NCBI GenBank assembly: GCA_050304615.1
Contig: JBNLDW010000002.1
Coordinates: 1-64,000, forward strand
DNA: 64,000 bases
DNA from: CBFDBF01 sp050304615
GTDB lineage: Bacteria; Pseudomonadota; Gammaproteobacteria; Chromatiales; Chromatiaceae
Reading direction: 5' to 3'
The translations under genes were made by a program, and so were the position numbers. The notes under the pieces are model-generated. The model was given only the letters and a program-made list of their open reading frames with translations. It made no database searches and was not told where the DNA came from. Shown in pieces: positions 34,937 to 43,023 of this stretch; position 1 is the first letter of the stretch; each line of letters starts with the position of its first letter.

Positions 34937-36289
34937 ATGAATCTCGGCATATTCGATATCATTGTTATTGGCTTGATCGCATTGATGATTGGATCACTCG
35001 TTATGGTATCAATAGTCTACATGGAGTTGGGGCCAGCTCAGCAGCTGGCTAAACAGCAACGAAAGCTGTTGGCTGTTGCCTTGTGCTCAGGCATCCTGGC
35101 CTTTGCCATCAAGATTGTAATCATCATTACAATCGCCAATTTCCCCCAGTACGTCATTAATCCATTCTTGAAGACTCCAGAGATTCCTGAGTACTTGCAT
35201 GTCAAAGCTAAGCCCGGCCCAGCGCGTTATGTTTGGATAGAGTTGCCAGAGCAAAATAATACAGCTACGCCTGAACCGATTGTGTCGCGTGCGCGCTATA
35301 TCTGGCAGGCGCTGCCAGAACAGGCGCCCTCCCCCGCAAATAATAGGTCTACACCACAGAAGGTTGCGCTTGGCGAGCAGCTGTTTTTTGATCAGAGATT
35401 ATCACGCGATGGCACCCTCTCCTGTTCTTCCTGTCATGACCTGTATGCAAAAGCTGGCGGTGATGGCCGCTCTACCGCACAGGGGATTGACCAACAGATA
35501 GGTGGCCGCAATGTGCCTACAGTTTGGAATACCGGTTTTCAGACCGAGTTCTTCTGGGATGGACGAGCACCTTCGCTGGAAGAACAGGCCAAGGGCCCGT
35601 TGATGAACCCAATTGAGATGGGTATGCCATCACCGGAAGAGGTAGAAAACAGGGTAGTACAGCAAGAGCGTTACCAGCAAGCCTTCGCAGAAGCCTTCGG
35701 TGCAGAAACCCCAATCACCATTGACCGTATCGCAGAGGCAATCGCGGCCTACGAACGCACCCTGATCACACCAGATACCCCCTATGATCGTTTTGTGCGC
35801 GGTGATACCGATGCCCTCACTCCGGCCCAGGTCCGTGGCATGAATCTATTTCAATCGTTTGGCTGTGTCACCTGCCATCATGGTCCGAACTTTAGTGCGG
35901 CCAGTGTCTTCGATAGCAGTATGCCGCGGCGTATCTTTCCATCCAACCCGATACCTCAAGAGCAGCAATACAATTTACTGCTCGAGCACAATGCCAGCAC
36001 TAGCTCAAACCGTGGCGTGTGGCGTGTGCCTTCTTTGCGCAACGTGGCGCTCACTGGTCCCTGGCTACATAACGGTGCTGTAGAAAAGCTGGATGAGGTG
36101 GTGCGTATCATGGCCGCTGGGCAACTGGGACGTGCCGGACACTATCTATTGTGGTCTGATAAAGATGACGTACTGAGCGAACATAATCAACCCAAACCCA
36201 GTGACCAGCAGGTGGCGGATATAGTTGCCTTTCTAAACGCCTTAAGCAGTGACAGGCTAGTAGCAAAAAAATCTGTCAACCAGCATTAA
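34937..36289 (+). CDS. Membrane-anchored di-haem cytochrome c peroxidase
   Basis: A 450-residue enzyme that reduces hydrogen peroxide with electrons from c-type cytochromes, facing the periplasm. Two CxxCH haem sites are seen, CSSCH (163-167) and CVTCH (310-314), with the family motifs VALGEQLFFDQRLSRDGTLS, NVPTVWNTGF and RVPSLRNVALTGPWLHNG. Unlike typical soluble peroxidases it begins with two membrane helices (about 5-29 and 44-68). A linker then repeats the element ARY(V/I)WxxLPEQ at about 97-106 and 120-129. A MauG-like oxidase is an alternative. GGAG lies 8 bases before the ATG. Confidence 0.9.
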   Translation: MNLGIFDIIVIGLIALMIGSLVMVSIVYMELGPAQQLAKQQRKLLAVALCSGILAFAIKIVIIITIANFPQYVINPFLKTPEIPEYLHVKAKPGPARYVWIELPEQNNTATPEPIVSRARYIWQALPEQAPSPANNRSTPQKVALGEQLFFDQRLSRDGTLSCSSCHDLYAKAGGDGRSTAQGIDQQIGGRNVPTVWNTGFQTEFFWDGRAPSLEEQAKGPLMNPIEMGMPSPEEVENRVVQQERYQQAFAEAFGAETPITIDRIAEAIAAYERTLITPDTPYDRFVRGDTDALTPAQVRGMNLFQSFGCVTCHHGPNFSAASVFDSSMPRRIFPSNPIPQEQQYNLLLEHNASTSSNRGVWRVPSLRNVALTGPWLHNGAVEKLDEVVRIMAAGQLGRAGHYLLWSDKDDVLSEHNQPKPSDQQVADIVAFLNALSSDRLVAKKSVNQH

Positions 36290-36338
36290 AGCCCTGGCTA
36301 GGGCTAATGCTTTGCCCAGGGGTAGAGATATGTGATAC

Positions 36339-36369
36339 TTGCCTAATATCGGTCAGTGGTATTAGGCAA
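36339..36369 (+). promoter_or_regulatory. Inverted repeat abutting the regulator start
   Basis: TTGCCTAATA (36339-36348) and TATTAGGCAA (36360-36369) form a perfect 10-bp inverted repeat with 11 bases between. The right arm ends one base before the ATG at 36370 and contains the only AGG near it. It could be an operator for self-control or a hairpin that hides the ribosome site. Confidence 0.45.
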
Positions 36370-37056
36370 ATGGCGTCTACTGAGTCAAGCAGCTTTCAAG
36401 CGGTAACTGATTTCCTGCACCTCTCGCCTGAGGGGGTGCAACTACTTGAACGCAAGGTACAGCGCGCCGCATTCACGCAACCGACTGCGGTGATCCACAA
36501 GGGACAACCTGTGTCCGGCGCCTACCTTGTGTTGCGTGGACAGTTGCGTGTCTTCACCTACACCCCACAGGGCACCGAGGCTACTCTCTATTTCATTCGC
36601 CCAGGCGAGACCTGCGTTCTGGCGCTCAATTGCCTGTTCAACGACCTACGCTATCCGGCCTGGGTGGAGGCATCTGGCGACACCGATGTAGTAGTGATCC
36701 CCGGTTCGCTTTACCGTCGCCTGTTCGAGCGAGAGAATGCAGTACAGGACCTGACCGTCTCTGCCCTCTCCACCCTTGTGTTCCGCCTGATGGATGAACT
36801 GGAGCAGATTCACTCCTGCAATCTGGATCAACGCCTAGCTAATTTTCTTCTCAATAATGCATCAGACGATGGCGTGGTGGCGATGACACAACAAACACTC
36901 GCAGGGCATCTTGGCACCACACGAGAGGTTATCGCCAGACTGATGCAAGGTTTCAGCGCGCAGGGCATGGTCTCGACCGGGAGGGGAACCATCTCAATAT
37001 TGGATGCAGGGCAGTTGTCGACCATAGCTGCGCCACAGAGTTCAGACCTATTCTGA
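36370..37056 (+). CDS. Crp/Fnr family transcription regulator
   Basis: About 228 residues. An N-terminal cyclic-nucleotide-type beta roll (VIHKGQPVSGAYLVLRGQLRVF, RPGETCVLALNCLFNDLRYPAWVEA), a dimer helix and a winged helix-turn-helix (MTQQTLAGHLGTTREVIARLM) are seen. The two cysteines in the beta roll do not form the four-cysteine Fnr cluster, so it is not a classical oxygen sensor; haem or redox sensing is possible. ATG 36370 fits the family start, but a frame from 36307 adds 21 residues and would place the inverted repeat inside the gene. It probably controls the peroxidase cluster. Confidence 0.87.
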   Translation: MASTESSSFQAVTDFLHLSPEGVQLLERKVQRAAFTQPTAVIHKGQPVSGAYLVLRGQLRVFTYTPQGTEATLYFIRPGETCVLALNCLFNDLRYPAWVEASGDTDVVVIPGSLYRRLFERENAVQDLTVSALSTLVFRLMDELEQIHSCNLDQRLANFLLNNASDDGVVAMTQQTLAGHLGTTREVIARLMQGFSAQGMVSTGRGTISILDAGQLSTIAAPQSSDLF

Positions 37057-37102
37057 GTTGTAATATTATAGGGCAAGTGGCCTGGGCCCTATTACCCTAC
37101 AG

Positions 37103-37606
37103 CTATAGCTGCCCATGGGGTCTTACGAAGGTGGTTATTCTAGCCTTCTGCAACAACCAGTTGCCTGAAATATAGCGTAGCTCCATAGAGAGGGTGTATA
37201 AATCAGCACTCTTATCTACCGTTGCCAGCCAAGTGGTTGGATCTTCATACAGCAACTCTAATTCTGGAAGGGACTGCTCCTTCTGCGCAATAAGAAAATT
37301 CATCTTTACGCTGGCGCTCTGCTCATCTTCTGATAGCTTGACCGAGGGCTGCGGGTAGAGAATGCGGAAACTCCCGTACCTTTTGAGCATGACGAATAGT
37401 ATTCGCCTCGCCTCCTTCCTCGGATGCCCTCCGGGATCGGCGGTAAAATCAGCCATAGTCAAATCCATCATCCCACCAATGTCATGCGCCTCGGCTAACC
37501 GCGCACCTTCCTGGATAAGCTGGTACACCGCCTCCTCCCTCTCTGTTTTAGAACAAGAAGAAAGGGTTATTAGACTAGAAATCAAACAGATACTGAGTAG
37601 GCGCAA
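37103..37606 (-). CDS. Hypothetical lipoprotein
   Basis: A 167-residue protein with a lipoprotein signal (hydrophobic run, then LSSCS, cysteine at 18), so it is anchored in the envelope. The rest looks like a single alpha-beta domain with LAEAHDIGGMMDLTMADFTAD and a closing strand (ELRYISGNWLLQKARITTFVRP), a pattern like NTF2-type folds. No catalytic motif is seen. It converges on the regulator gene and precedes a small membrane-protein gene on the same strand. Confidence 0.65.
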   Translation of the reverse strand: MRLLSICLISSLITLSSCSKTEREEAVYQLIQEGARLAEAHDIGGMMDLTMADFTADPGGHPRKEARRILFVMLKRYGSFRILYPQPSVKLSEDEQSASVKMNFLIAQKEQSLPELELLYEDPTTWLATVDKSADLYTLSMELRYISGNWLLQKARITTFVRPHGQL

Positions 37607-37641
37607 GAATCACCTCCAAACAATAGTGGGCAGATCTCACC

Positions 37642-37914
37642 CTATTTGACCCCTTCCCACAAAGAGTGGTTGTCGGCCCATCTTAAACTCAACCAATACC
37701 ACGCCGTCATAGCAACCATCATCGCAAACCAACTCCAGCCATCAATAAGAAACACCGCTTTGACCCACTCGAGACCGGGAAATAGTGCAGGCCATGGAAC
37801 GCAATAAACGGTAAATGCTATGCAGCCCCACACTAGCCACAACGCGGCCTGCCTATTATCGATACTTGAGAATGCAAGGAAGACCCACAAAGGTGTATTT
37901 TCGTTTTTATCCAT
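37642..37914 (-). CDS. Small hypothetical membrane protein
   Basis: A 90-residue protein with two membrane segments (about 24-42, ALWLVWGCIAFTVYCVPW, and 58-76, DGWSWFAMMVAMTAWYWLSL). It is tryptophan-rich with a short acidic tail. I do not recognise the family. It precedes the lipoprotein gene by 35 bases on the same strand and may share its transcript. Confidence 0.55.
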   Translation of the reverse strand: MDKNENTPLWVFLAFSSIDNRQAALWLVWGCIAFTVYCVPWPALFPGLEWVKAVFLIDGWSWFAMMVAMTAWYWLSLRWADNHSLWEGVK

Positions 37915-38035
37915 TACTATATGCCTCCATTCTACCCATCACTAAATAGAGATCAAAACAAGCGGACAGCACTTGAAGCTCAATTGCATTAACCCCAACC
38001 AGATAGATCTTGCTGGTTATTAAAATCCACTAGAA

Positions 38036-38614
38036 CTAACAAATCTGGTTTAATTTTGCATACTGGAGAAGCATGATCGTTTTTCCATCTTTAATCTCTC
38101 CCGAGGCAATCATGGCGTAGGCTTCATTAAAATCGACCTCTAATACCTCAATATCTTCATGCTCATGCTCTAAACCACCTCCGGCAGAAACCCTCATTTC
38201 ATCTGTATACTCAGCCACAAACAGGCTAATTACTTCTGTAACTGCGCCTGGCGACATGTAGGCTTCAAATATTTTTCTGACTTTATCTATCTTGTAGCCC
38301 GTCTCCTCTTCTACCTCCTTTTTAATACACTCTTCTGGACTGTCTCCCTCCAGCAATCCGGCACATGCCTCGACCATCATGCCATCAGTGTTACCATTCA
38401 CAAACGTAGGCATCCTGAATTGACGAGTCAAAATAACACTGCCCTTACGGCTATTATAAAGAAGTATCGCCGCCCCATTACCACGGTCGTAGACCTCACG
38501 TTGTTGCCGCTCCCACTCGCCATCAGACCTTTGATAATCAAATGAATATTTATTTAGCGTGTACCAACTATCCGACAACACCGTTTTTTTAATATTTTTT
38601 ACTTTGATCTTCAT
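38036..38614 (-). CDS. Nudix hydrolase, NudK-like
   Basis: A 192-residue cytosolic pyrophosphatase. The Nudix box is GLLEGDSPEECIKKEVEEETGY-like with Lys for the first Arg (KEVEEE), as in NudK. The N-terminal strand-rich domain with YDRGNGAAILLY and the arginine in LTRQFRMP fit the ADP-ribose or GDP-mannose pyrophosphatase group; E. coli NudK splits GDP-mannose. The substrate here is not certain. The ATG at 38614 was chosen for AGAGAA upstream and the family start MKIKVKNIKK; the longer frame adds 15 unsupported residues. It stands alone. Confidence 0.87.
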   Translation of the reverse strand: MKIKVKNIKKTVLSDSWYTLNKYSFDYQRSDGEWERQQREVYDRGNGAAILLYNSRKGSVILTRQFRMPTFVNGNTDGMMVEACAGLLEGDSPEECIKKEVEEETGYKIDKVRKIFEAYMSPGAVTEVISLFVAEYTDEMRVSAGGGLEHEHEDIEVLEVDFNEAYAMIASGEIKDGKTIMLLQYAKLNQIC

Positions 38615-38711
38615 ACATTCTCTTTGTACGTGTAACGCCAAGCTAATTGGCACTCGCATGCACGCCTAAGCAAGATATGAGCATTGCTGAACTTCTGGTT
38701 AAGCTTCTCTT

Positions 38712-39176
38712 TCATTCCCTACGTGATTTCCCAGAAACATCACTAACAACCATCTTAAACGCACGAGTTTTATCGGTTAGTGCATCTATATACCTCGCGC
38801 CGCTTTCAATAAACTTAGATGAATATTTCTCTAACATTCCTTCAAGTGCTGCCTGCTTTTCGTCACTAAACACTTCGATGGCTTTGCCTGAAACAATGGT
38901 ACTTTCATACTTCGTTCCGAACTTTGATGGCAACACCTCGGTTTTACCAACAACACAAAAAGAGACGGATCTATTCTTTTCTAGATTATCTATTTTCCTC
39001 CCCTCCATTGCGCAGTGAAAGTAGATATGGCCATCCATGACACAGAAACTTAATGGGACACCATAAGGCAGCGCTTCCTGCGAGGCAGTTGAAAGAACAC
39101 CGTATTCAGCGCTACCCAAGATAGATAGTGCTTCATCTTCCGGTATCTCTCTGTCTTTTCTCCTAAGCTCTTGCAT
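38712..39176 (-). CDS. Pyridoxamine 5'-phosphate oxidase-like flavin-binding protein (NimA-like)
   Basis: A 154-residue protein with the split-barrel flavin fold: YGVLSTASQEALPYGVPLSFCV, HIYFHCAMEGRKIDNLEKN and VSFCVVG. These match the NimA/nitroimidazole-resistance branch, in which GRKxxN contacts the cofactor. Members bind FMN or F420-like or haem cofactors; the reaction is unknown. A closing helix region (ALTDKTRAFKMVVSDVSGK) is typical of the branch. It is followed after about 100 bases by the Nudix gene on the same strand. Confidence 0.8.
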   Translation of the reverse strand: MQELRRKDREIPEDEALSILGSAEYGVLSTASQEALPYGVPLSFCVMDGHIYFHCAMEGRKIDNLEKNRSVSFCVVGKTEVLPSKFGTKYESTIVSGKAIEVFSDEKQAALEGMLEKYSSKFIESGARYIDALTDKTRAFKMVVSDVSGKSRRE

Positions 39177-39292
39177 TGGCCCATTTAGTCTTGTTCACTG
39201 AACTTAACACGATAATCAATAAATAGAGTTACTTGTTTGTCATTCTTTTGCCTATTGTTTTAAACATATGTTTCCTTATTTGGGCGGCATAG

Positions 39293-39682
39293 CTACCATG
39301 CTCTTTGCATTGCACCGGCAGGTAGAATCATTGCAGTAATCAGGCCTATCGCGACCAGGCCAAAGAAAGTACCTAACATACGATTTTGTTTGTTCCCTTT
39401 TGAATAAGCCAGCAGCATAAAAGCTGCGCCAGCATTTGAAACTGTGCCCATCCATGTGACGCCCCAAGGGAAGAGACCAGCTTCCGCAGCTGGAATACCG
39501 AAGGCGTAACCAACGAGCAATGCAGTGATTGCAATGCCATACAATCGAAAGAATATGGATGAAGGCGCGTTGATATTTACTGATTGCTCTAGCTTGGTTT
39601 TTGGGAGCAGCAGGAACGGCACAGCGACTAAGGCGCCAGTTACGAATATCTTTGTAATTAGAAGTAACGACAGCCAAGTCAT
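39293..39682 (-). CDS. Hypothetical four-helix membrane protein
   Basis: A 129-residue inner-membrane protein with four helices (about 2-22, 42-62, 70-90 and 103-122). The ATG 39682 was chosen because the helix begins at once (MTWLSLLLITKIFVTGALV) and the longer frame adds non-family residues. No functional motif is seen. A second frame over the same bases (39276-39695) has poor composition and is rejected. It stands alone, divergent from the SulP gene. Confidence 0.6.
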   Translation of the reverse strand: MTWLSLLLITKIFVTGALVAVPFLLLPKTKLEQSVNINAPSSIFFRLYGIAITALLVGYAFGIPAAEAGLFPWGVTWMGTVSNAGAAFMLLAYSKGNKQNRMLGTFFGLVAIGLITAMILPAGAMQRAW

Positions 39683-39993
39683 TGTGTAACTCCAATTTAT
39701 GATGCCCAACAGGTAATTATTTAGACGGCACAAAATATGTGGTATACCGCATCGGTAATAACCAACACTTAAGATTAAGCTAAGGATGATTTCCTTTGGA
39801 GGGAGCGCATCCTGTCATATTTTGATATTCCCTACTATGTAGCCGAGAGTATCAGACGAAGGGACAGTAAAAAAGATCAGCCAGATGCTCATTATCTGCT
39901 GTCAGCCGCCACGCCAGACGGCTGCTGCTTCATTAATTTATCATTATTTGCTAATATATACCTCTTTTGCCCGACCACCCCCCTGAGGTATCG
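39683..39993. other. Divergent promoter region before the SulP gene
   Basis: Spacer of 311 bases. TACCG-CAT-CGGTA (39745-39757) is a short perfect palindrome that could bind a regulator. No gene or terminator is supported. Confidence 0.5.
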
Positions 39994-41523
39994 ATGTTTT
40001 CCAATTTTGAGTGTACTGACCGCGGCTGTCCCAAGAATGACATCCTCTCCGGACTTACTGTAGCGCTGGCGCTGGTGCCAGAGGCGGTGGCCTTTGCCTT
40101 TGTTGCAGGAGTAGAACCACTGGTGGGGCTCTACGCTGCCTTTATGGTGGGATTGATCACCGCAGTCGTCGGCGGGCGTCCCGGTATGATCTCTGGGGCT
40201 ACCGGCGCCCTGGCCGTAGTGATGGTGGCCCTGGTGGCCCAGCACGGCGTCGAATACCTATTTGCTACTGTCGTCCTAATGGGACTTATCCAGATAATAG
40301 TGGGGATACTGCGGCTGGGGAAATTCATCCGCATGGTGCCACATCCGGTGATGTTGGGCTTTGTAAACGGGCTAGCGATTGTCATCTTCCTTGCCCAACT
40401 CAACAGCTTCCAAATTATAGACGCTAACGGACAGACGCAGTGGCTACAGGGGAACGCCCTCTGGACCATGTTGGGATTCGTAGCCCTGACCATGGCCATC
40501 ATCCACCTCCTGCCGAAACTGACCAAGGCGATCCCATCCTCACTAGCGGCCATTGTCACCGTAACTCTGGTAGTCATAGGTCTGGGCATGGATAGCCGCA
40601 CCGTGGGTGATCTGGCATCTATCGCCGGCGGATTCCCGCAGTTACACATCCCCATGGTGCCACTCAACTGGGATACCCTGACGATCATCTTCCCCTACTC
40701 CGTAATCCTGGCCGCCATTGGCCTGATTGAATCACTACTTACCCTAAGCCTTATAGATGAGATCACAGACACTCGCGGCAATGGCAACCGGGAGTGTGTC
40801 GGTCAGGGCGTAGCCAATACGGTAACCGGATTCTTTGGCGGCATGGGCGGCTGCGCCATGATCGGGCAGAGCATGATCAATGTAAACTCCGGTGGACGGG
40901 GCCGACTCTCTGGTATCTCCGCCGCCCTGTTTCTGCTGATATTCATTCTGTTTGCATCCGGCCTGATCGAGATGATCCCGCTGGCCGCCTTGACCGGCGT
41001 CATGTTCATGGTAGTGATCGGCACCTTCGAGTGGTCTAGCCTGCGCATCATGGGCAAGATCCCCCGCGCCGACGCCTTTGTGCTGATCTTGGTATCCGGC
41101 GTCACCGTCGCCACCGACTTGGCCATTGCAGTGGTTGTAGGCATCATCGTCTCCGCCTTGGTATTTGCCTGGGAGCACGCCAAACTGATCAGGGTAAGGA
41201 CATACAATGGAAAGATGGAATCCAAGGTCTATGAGCTGCATGGCCCCCTGTTCTTTGCCTCGGTCAACAACTTCCATGAGCTGTTTGATCCTAAGAACGA
41301 CCCGGATGATGTAGTGGTAGAGTTCCAGCATTCGCGGGTAATGGACCACTCGGCCATTGAGGCCATTGACACCCTGGCCGAACGCTATCTGCACGCTGGG
41401 AAACGGTTACACCTGCGCCATGTGAGCGCAGAGTGTCGCCAGCTGCTAACCAAGGCAGGGGATCTGGTCGAGGTAAATGTGATCGAAGACCCGCGCTACC
41501 GGGTTGCAGTGGATACGGTGTAA
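39994..41523 (+). CDS. SulP family anion transporter
   Basis: A 509-residue inner-membrane transporter. About 12-14 helices fill residues 18-400, with ILSGLTVALALVPEAVAFAF at the start and GLYAAFMVGLITAVVGGRPGMISGATGALAVV as the family core. A C-terminal STAS domain (about 405-505, YELHGPLFFASVNNFHELF) regulates it. SulP proteins carry sulfate, bicarbonate or other anions, and the substrate cannot be read here; bicarbonate uptake would suit an autotroph. ATG 39994 with GAGG upstream; the longer frame adds nine residues. It is followed by ndk after 71 bases. Confidence 0.92.
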   Translation: MFSNFECTDRGCPKNDILSGLTVALALVPEAVAFAFVAGVEPLVGLYAAFMVGLITAVVGGRPGMISGATGALAVVMVALVAQHGVEYLFATVVLMGLIQIIVGILRLGKFIRMVPHPVMLGFVNGLAIVIFLAQLNSFQIIDANGQTQWLQGNALWTMLGFVALTMAIIHLLPKLTKAIPSSLAAIVTVTLVVIGLGMDSRTVGDLASIAGGFPQLHIPMVPLNWDTLTIIFPYSVILAAIGLIESLLTLSLIDEITDTRGNGNRECVGQGVANTVTGFFGGMGGCAMIGQSMINVNSGGRGRLSGISAALFLLIFILFASGLIEMIPLAALTGVMFMVVIGTFEWSSLRIMGKIPRADAFVLILVSGVTVATDLAIAVVVGIIVSALVFAWEHAKLIRVRTYNGKMESKVYELHGPLFFASVNNFHELFDPKNDPDDVVVEFQHSRVMDHSAIEAIDTLAERYLHAGKRLHLRHVSAECRQLLTKAGDLVEVNVIEDPRYRVAVDTV

Positions 41524-41594
41524 TAGCCAGCAGCCAGCTATCTGGGTAAAATGCCTTACCTGCAACCCTTAACCAAGCACAATGGAGTAAAATC

Positions 41595-42023
41595 ATGGCG
41601 CTCGAACGCACCTTTTCCATCATTAAACCAGATGCCATTGCCAAGAATGTAATCGGCAAGATCTACAGCCGCTTTGAGGACAACGGCCTCAGGATAATCG
41701 CATCCAAGATGCTGCATCTAAGCCGTGATCAGGCCGAGGGCTTTTATGCGGTACACAAGGAGCGTCCATTTTTCCAGGAGCTGTGCGATTTCATGACCTC
41801 CGGCCCAGTAATGGTCCAGGTGCTGGAGGGTGAGAATGCCATCGCCAAAAACCGCGAGATCATGGGAGCCACCAACCCCCAGGATGCGGCTGCAGGGACC
41901 ATCCGCGCCGACTTCGCCCAGACCGTAGACGAAAACGCGGTGCACGGCTCCGATGCTCCGGAAACAGCGGCCGTTGAGATCGCATTTTTCTTCCCTGAAG
42001 GTGTGTGCGAACGTACCCGCTAA
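41595..42023 (+). CDS. ndk: Nucleoside diphosphate kinase
   Basis: Moves the terminal phosphate between nucleoside tri- and diphosphates through a phosphohistidine. The protein is 142 residues, the normal length. Motifs are ERTFSIIKPDAIAKN at the start, GPVMVQVLEGENAI, and NAVHGSDAPETAAVEIAFFF, whose His (about residue 117) is the phosphorylated one. Soluble, usually a tetramer or hexamer. GGAG lies 9 bases before the ATG. It sits alone, convergent with a nitroreductase gene. Confidence 0.97.
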   Translation: MALERTFSIIKPDAIAKNVIGKIYSRFEDNGLRIIASKMLHLSRDQAEGFYAVHKERPFFQELCDFMTSGPVMVQVLEGENAIAKNREIMGATNPQDAAAGTIRADFAQTVDENAVHGSDAPETAAVEIAFFFPEGVCERTR

Positions 42024-42081
42024 TCGGACTTCCTTTTTAACCACACAATGATCGCGCTCGTCCGACCATGTTGTTTTGTTG

Positions 42082-42687
42082 CTATGCAAAGCTATCTTTG
42101 ATTACAACATCGTTAAGATCGAGCTGCCCAGGTCGTGGCCACGCCGGTTTTGTGCCCTTGCCAATTGCTACAAACATTGCAATTACATGGTCAGCTGGCA
42201 AGTTGATAAGTTTAGCCACTTTTTCAAAATCGAAACCATCCATTGGGCAAGAATCGTATCCCATTGATTTAGCGGAAAGCATTAATGTCTGTGCTGCTAT
42301 ACCGCAAGATCGCATAGCCTCATCTCTTTGAACCTGGTCTTTGCCTCGATAGTAATCATCAATCGCTGGAAGGATAAATTCTCGAACTTCTTCTGGTGCA
42401 TTAATCCAATATCGATCAGGTCTCTTCTCCCATGATTTCATATCTGCACAGAGAATAATGAACAAAGACGCGTCTGTTACTTGTGCTTGATCCCAAGCCA
42501 CTTCCCTGATCTGTTGCCGTAACCCTGCATCAGTCACCACAACAAAACGCCAGTTTTGAATATTGAATGCAGTAGGAGAGAGAATGGCTAAAGACAGAAG
42601 CTCATTTACCTCCTCAGGCGTCATGCTATAGTTTGCGTCATAGTGTTTTACGGCCCGTCGTGTTTCTATCGCCTGTTTTGTATCCAT
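42082..42687 (-). CDS. Nitroreductase family protein
   Basis: A 201-residue FMN-dependent oxidoreductase of the NfsB-like family, using NAD(P)H to reduce quinones or nitro compounds; the natural substrate is unknown. The start MDTKQAIETRRAVKHYD and SPTAFNIQNWRFVVV give the FMN phosphate and ring contacts. The second half has CGIAAQTLMLSAKSMGYDSCPMDGFD and HVIAMFVAIGKGTKP. ATG 42687 was chosen because GAAGGAGTG lies just upstream and the family start matches; the longer frame adds 35 residues. It stands alone. Confidence 0.9.
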   Translation of the reverse strand: MDTKQAIETRRAVKHYDANYSMTPEEVNELLSLAILSPTAFNIQNWRFVVVTDAGLRQQIREVAWDQAQVTDASLFIILCADMKSWEKRPDRYWINAPEEVREFILPAIDDYYRGKDQVQRDEAMRSCGIAAQTLMLSAKSMGYDSCPMDGFDFEKVAKLINLPADHVIAMFVAIGKGTKPAWPRPGQLDLNDVVIKDSFA

Positions 42688-43023
42688 AAATTTCACTCCT
42701 TCGTGTTTTTGTTCAATAACACATAATATAAACTCACCAAGTGGCAACTTTCCACTGCCAGGACTGCTATTTGCGTGTCGGAACCGAGCCATATGGGTGA
42801 AAAGATACGTCTGGATAATCGCCCATGGGCTAGGCTACTACGAAACAATGCACCCAAACAATCTCCCTGGTAATCAGACCACCATGGCACAAATTCCTTG
42901 AAGTTCATGGCTCTGAATAATTCACAACAATGATATATGACTAAGATATTTCACCCTAGACTTACCTAGTATGGGCGTCTATCCTTTCTAGCACGCACTT
43001 CATGTCAACAAGGATGCTCGTCC
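42688..43023. other. Divergent promoter region before the FIST operon
   Basis: Spacer of 336 bases between the nitroreductase gene and the FIST gene. Short frames on the minus strand overlap nothing recognisable. No clear palindrome or terminator was found. Confidence 0.5.

Noticed and set aside
39276..39695. 139-codon minus-strand frame overlapping the four-helix membrane gene
   Set aside because: The alternative frame at 39293-39682 has clean membrane helices and a proper start; this one does not.
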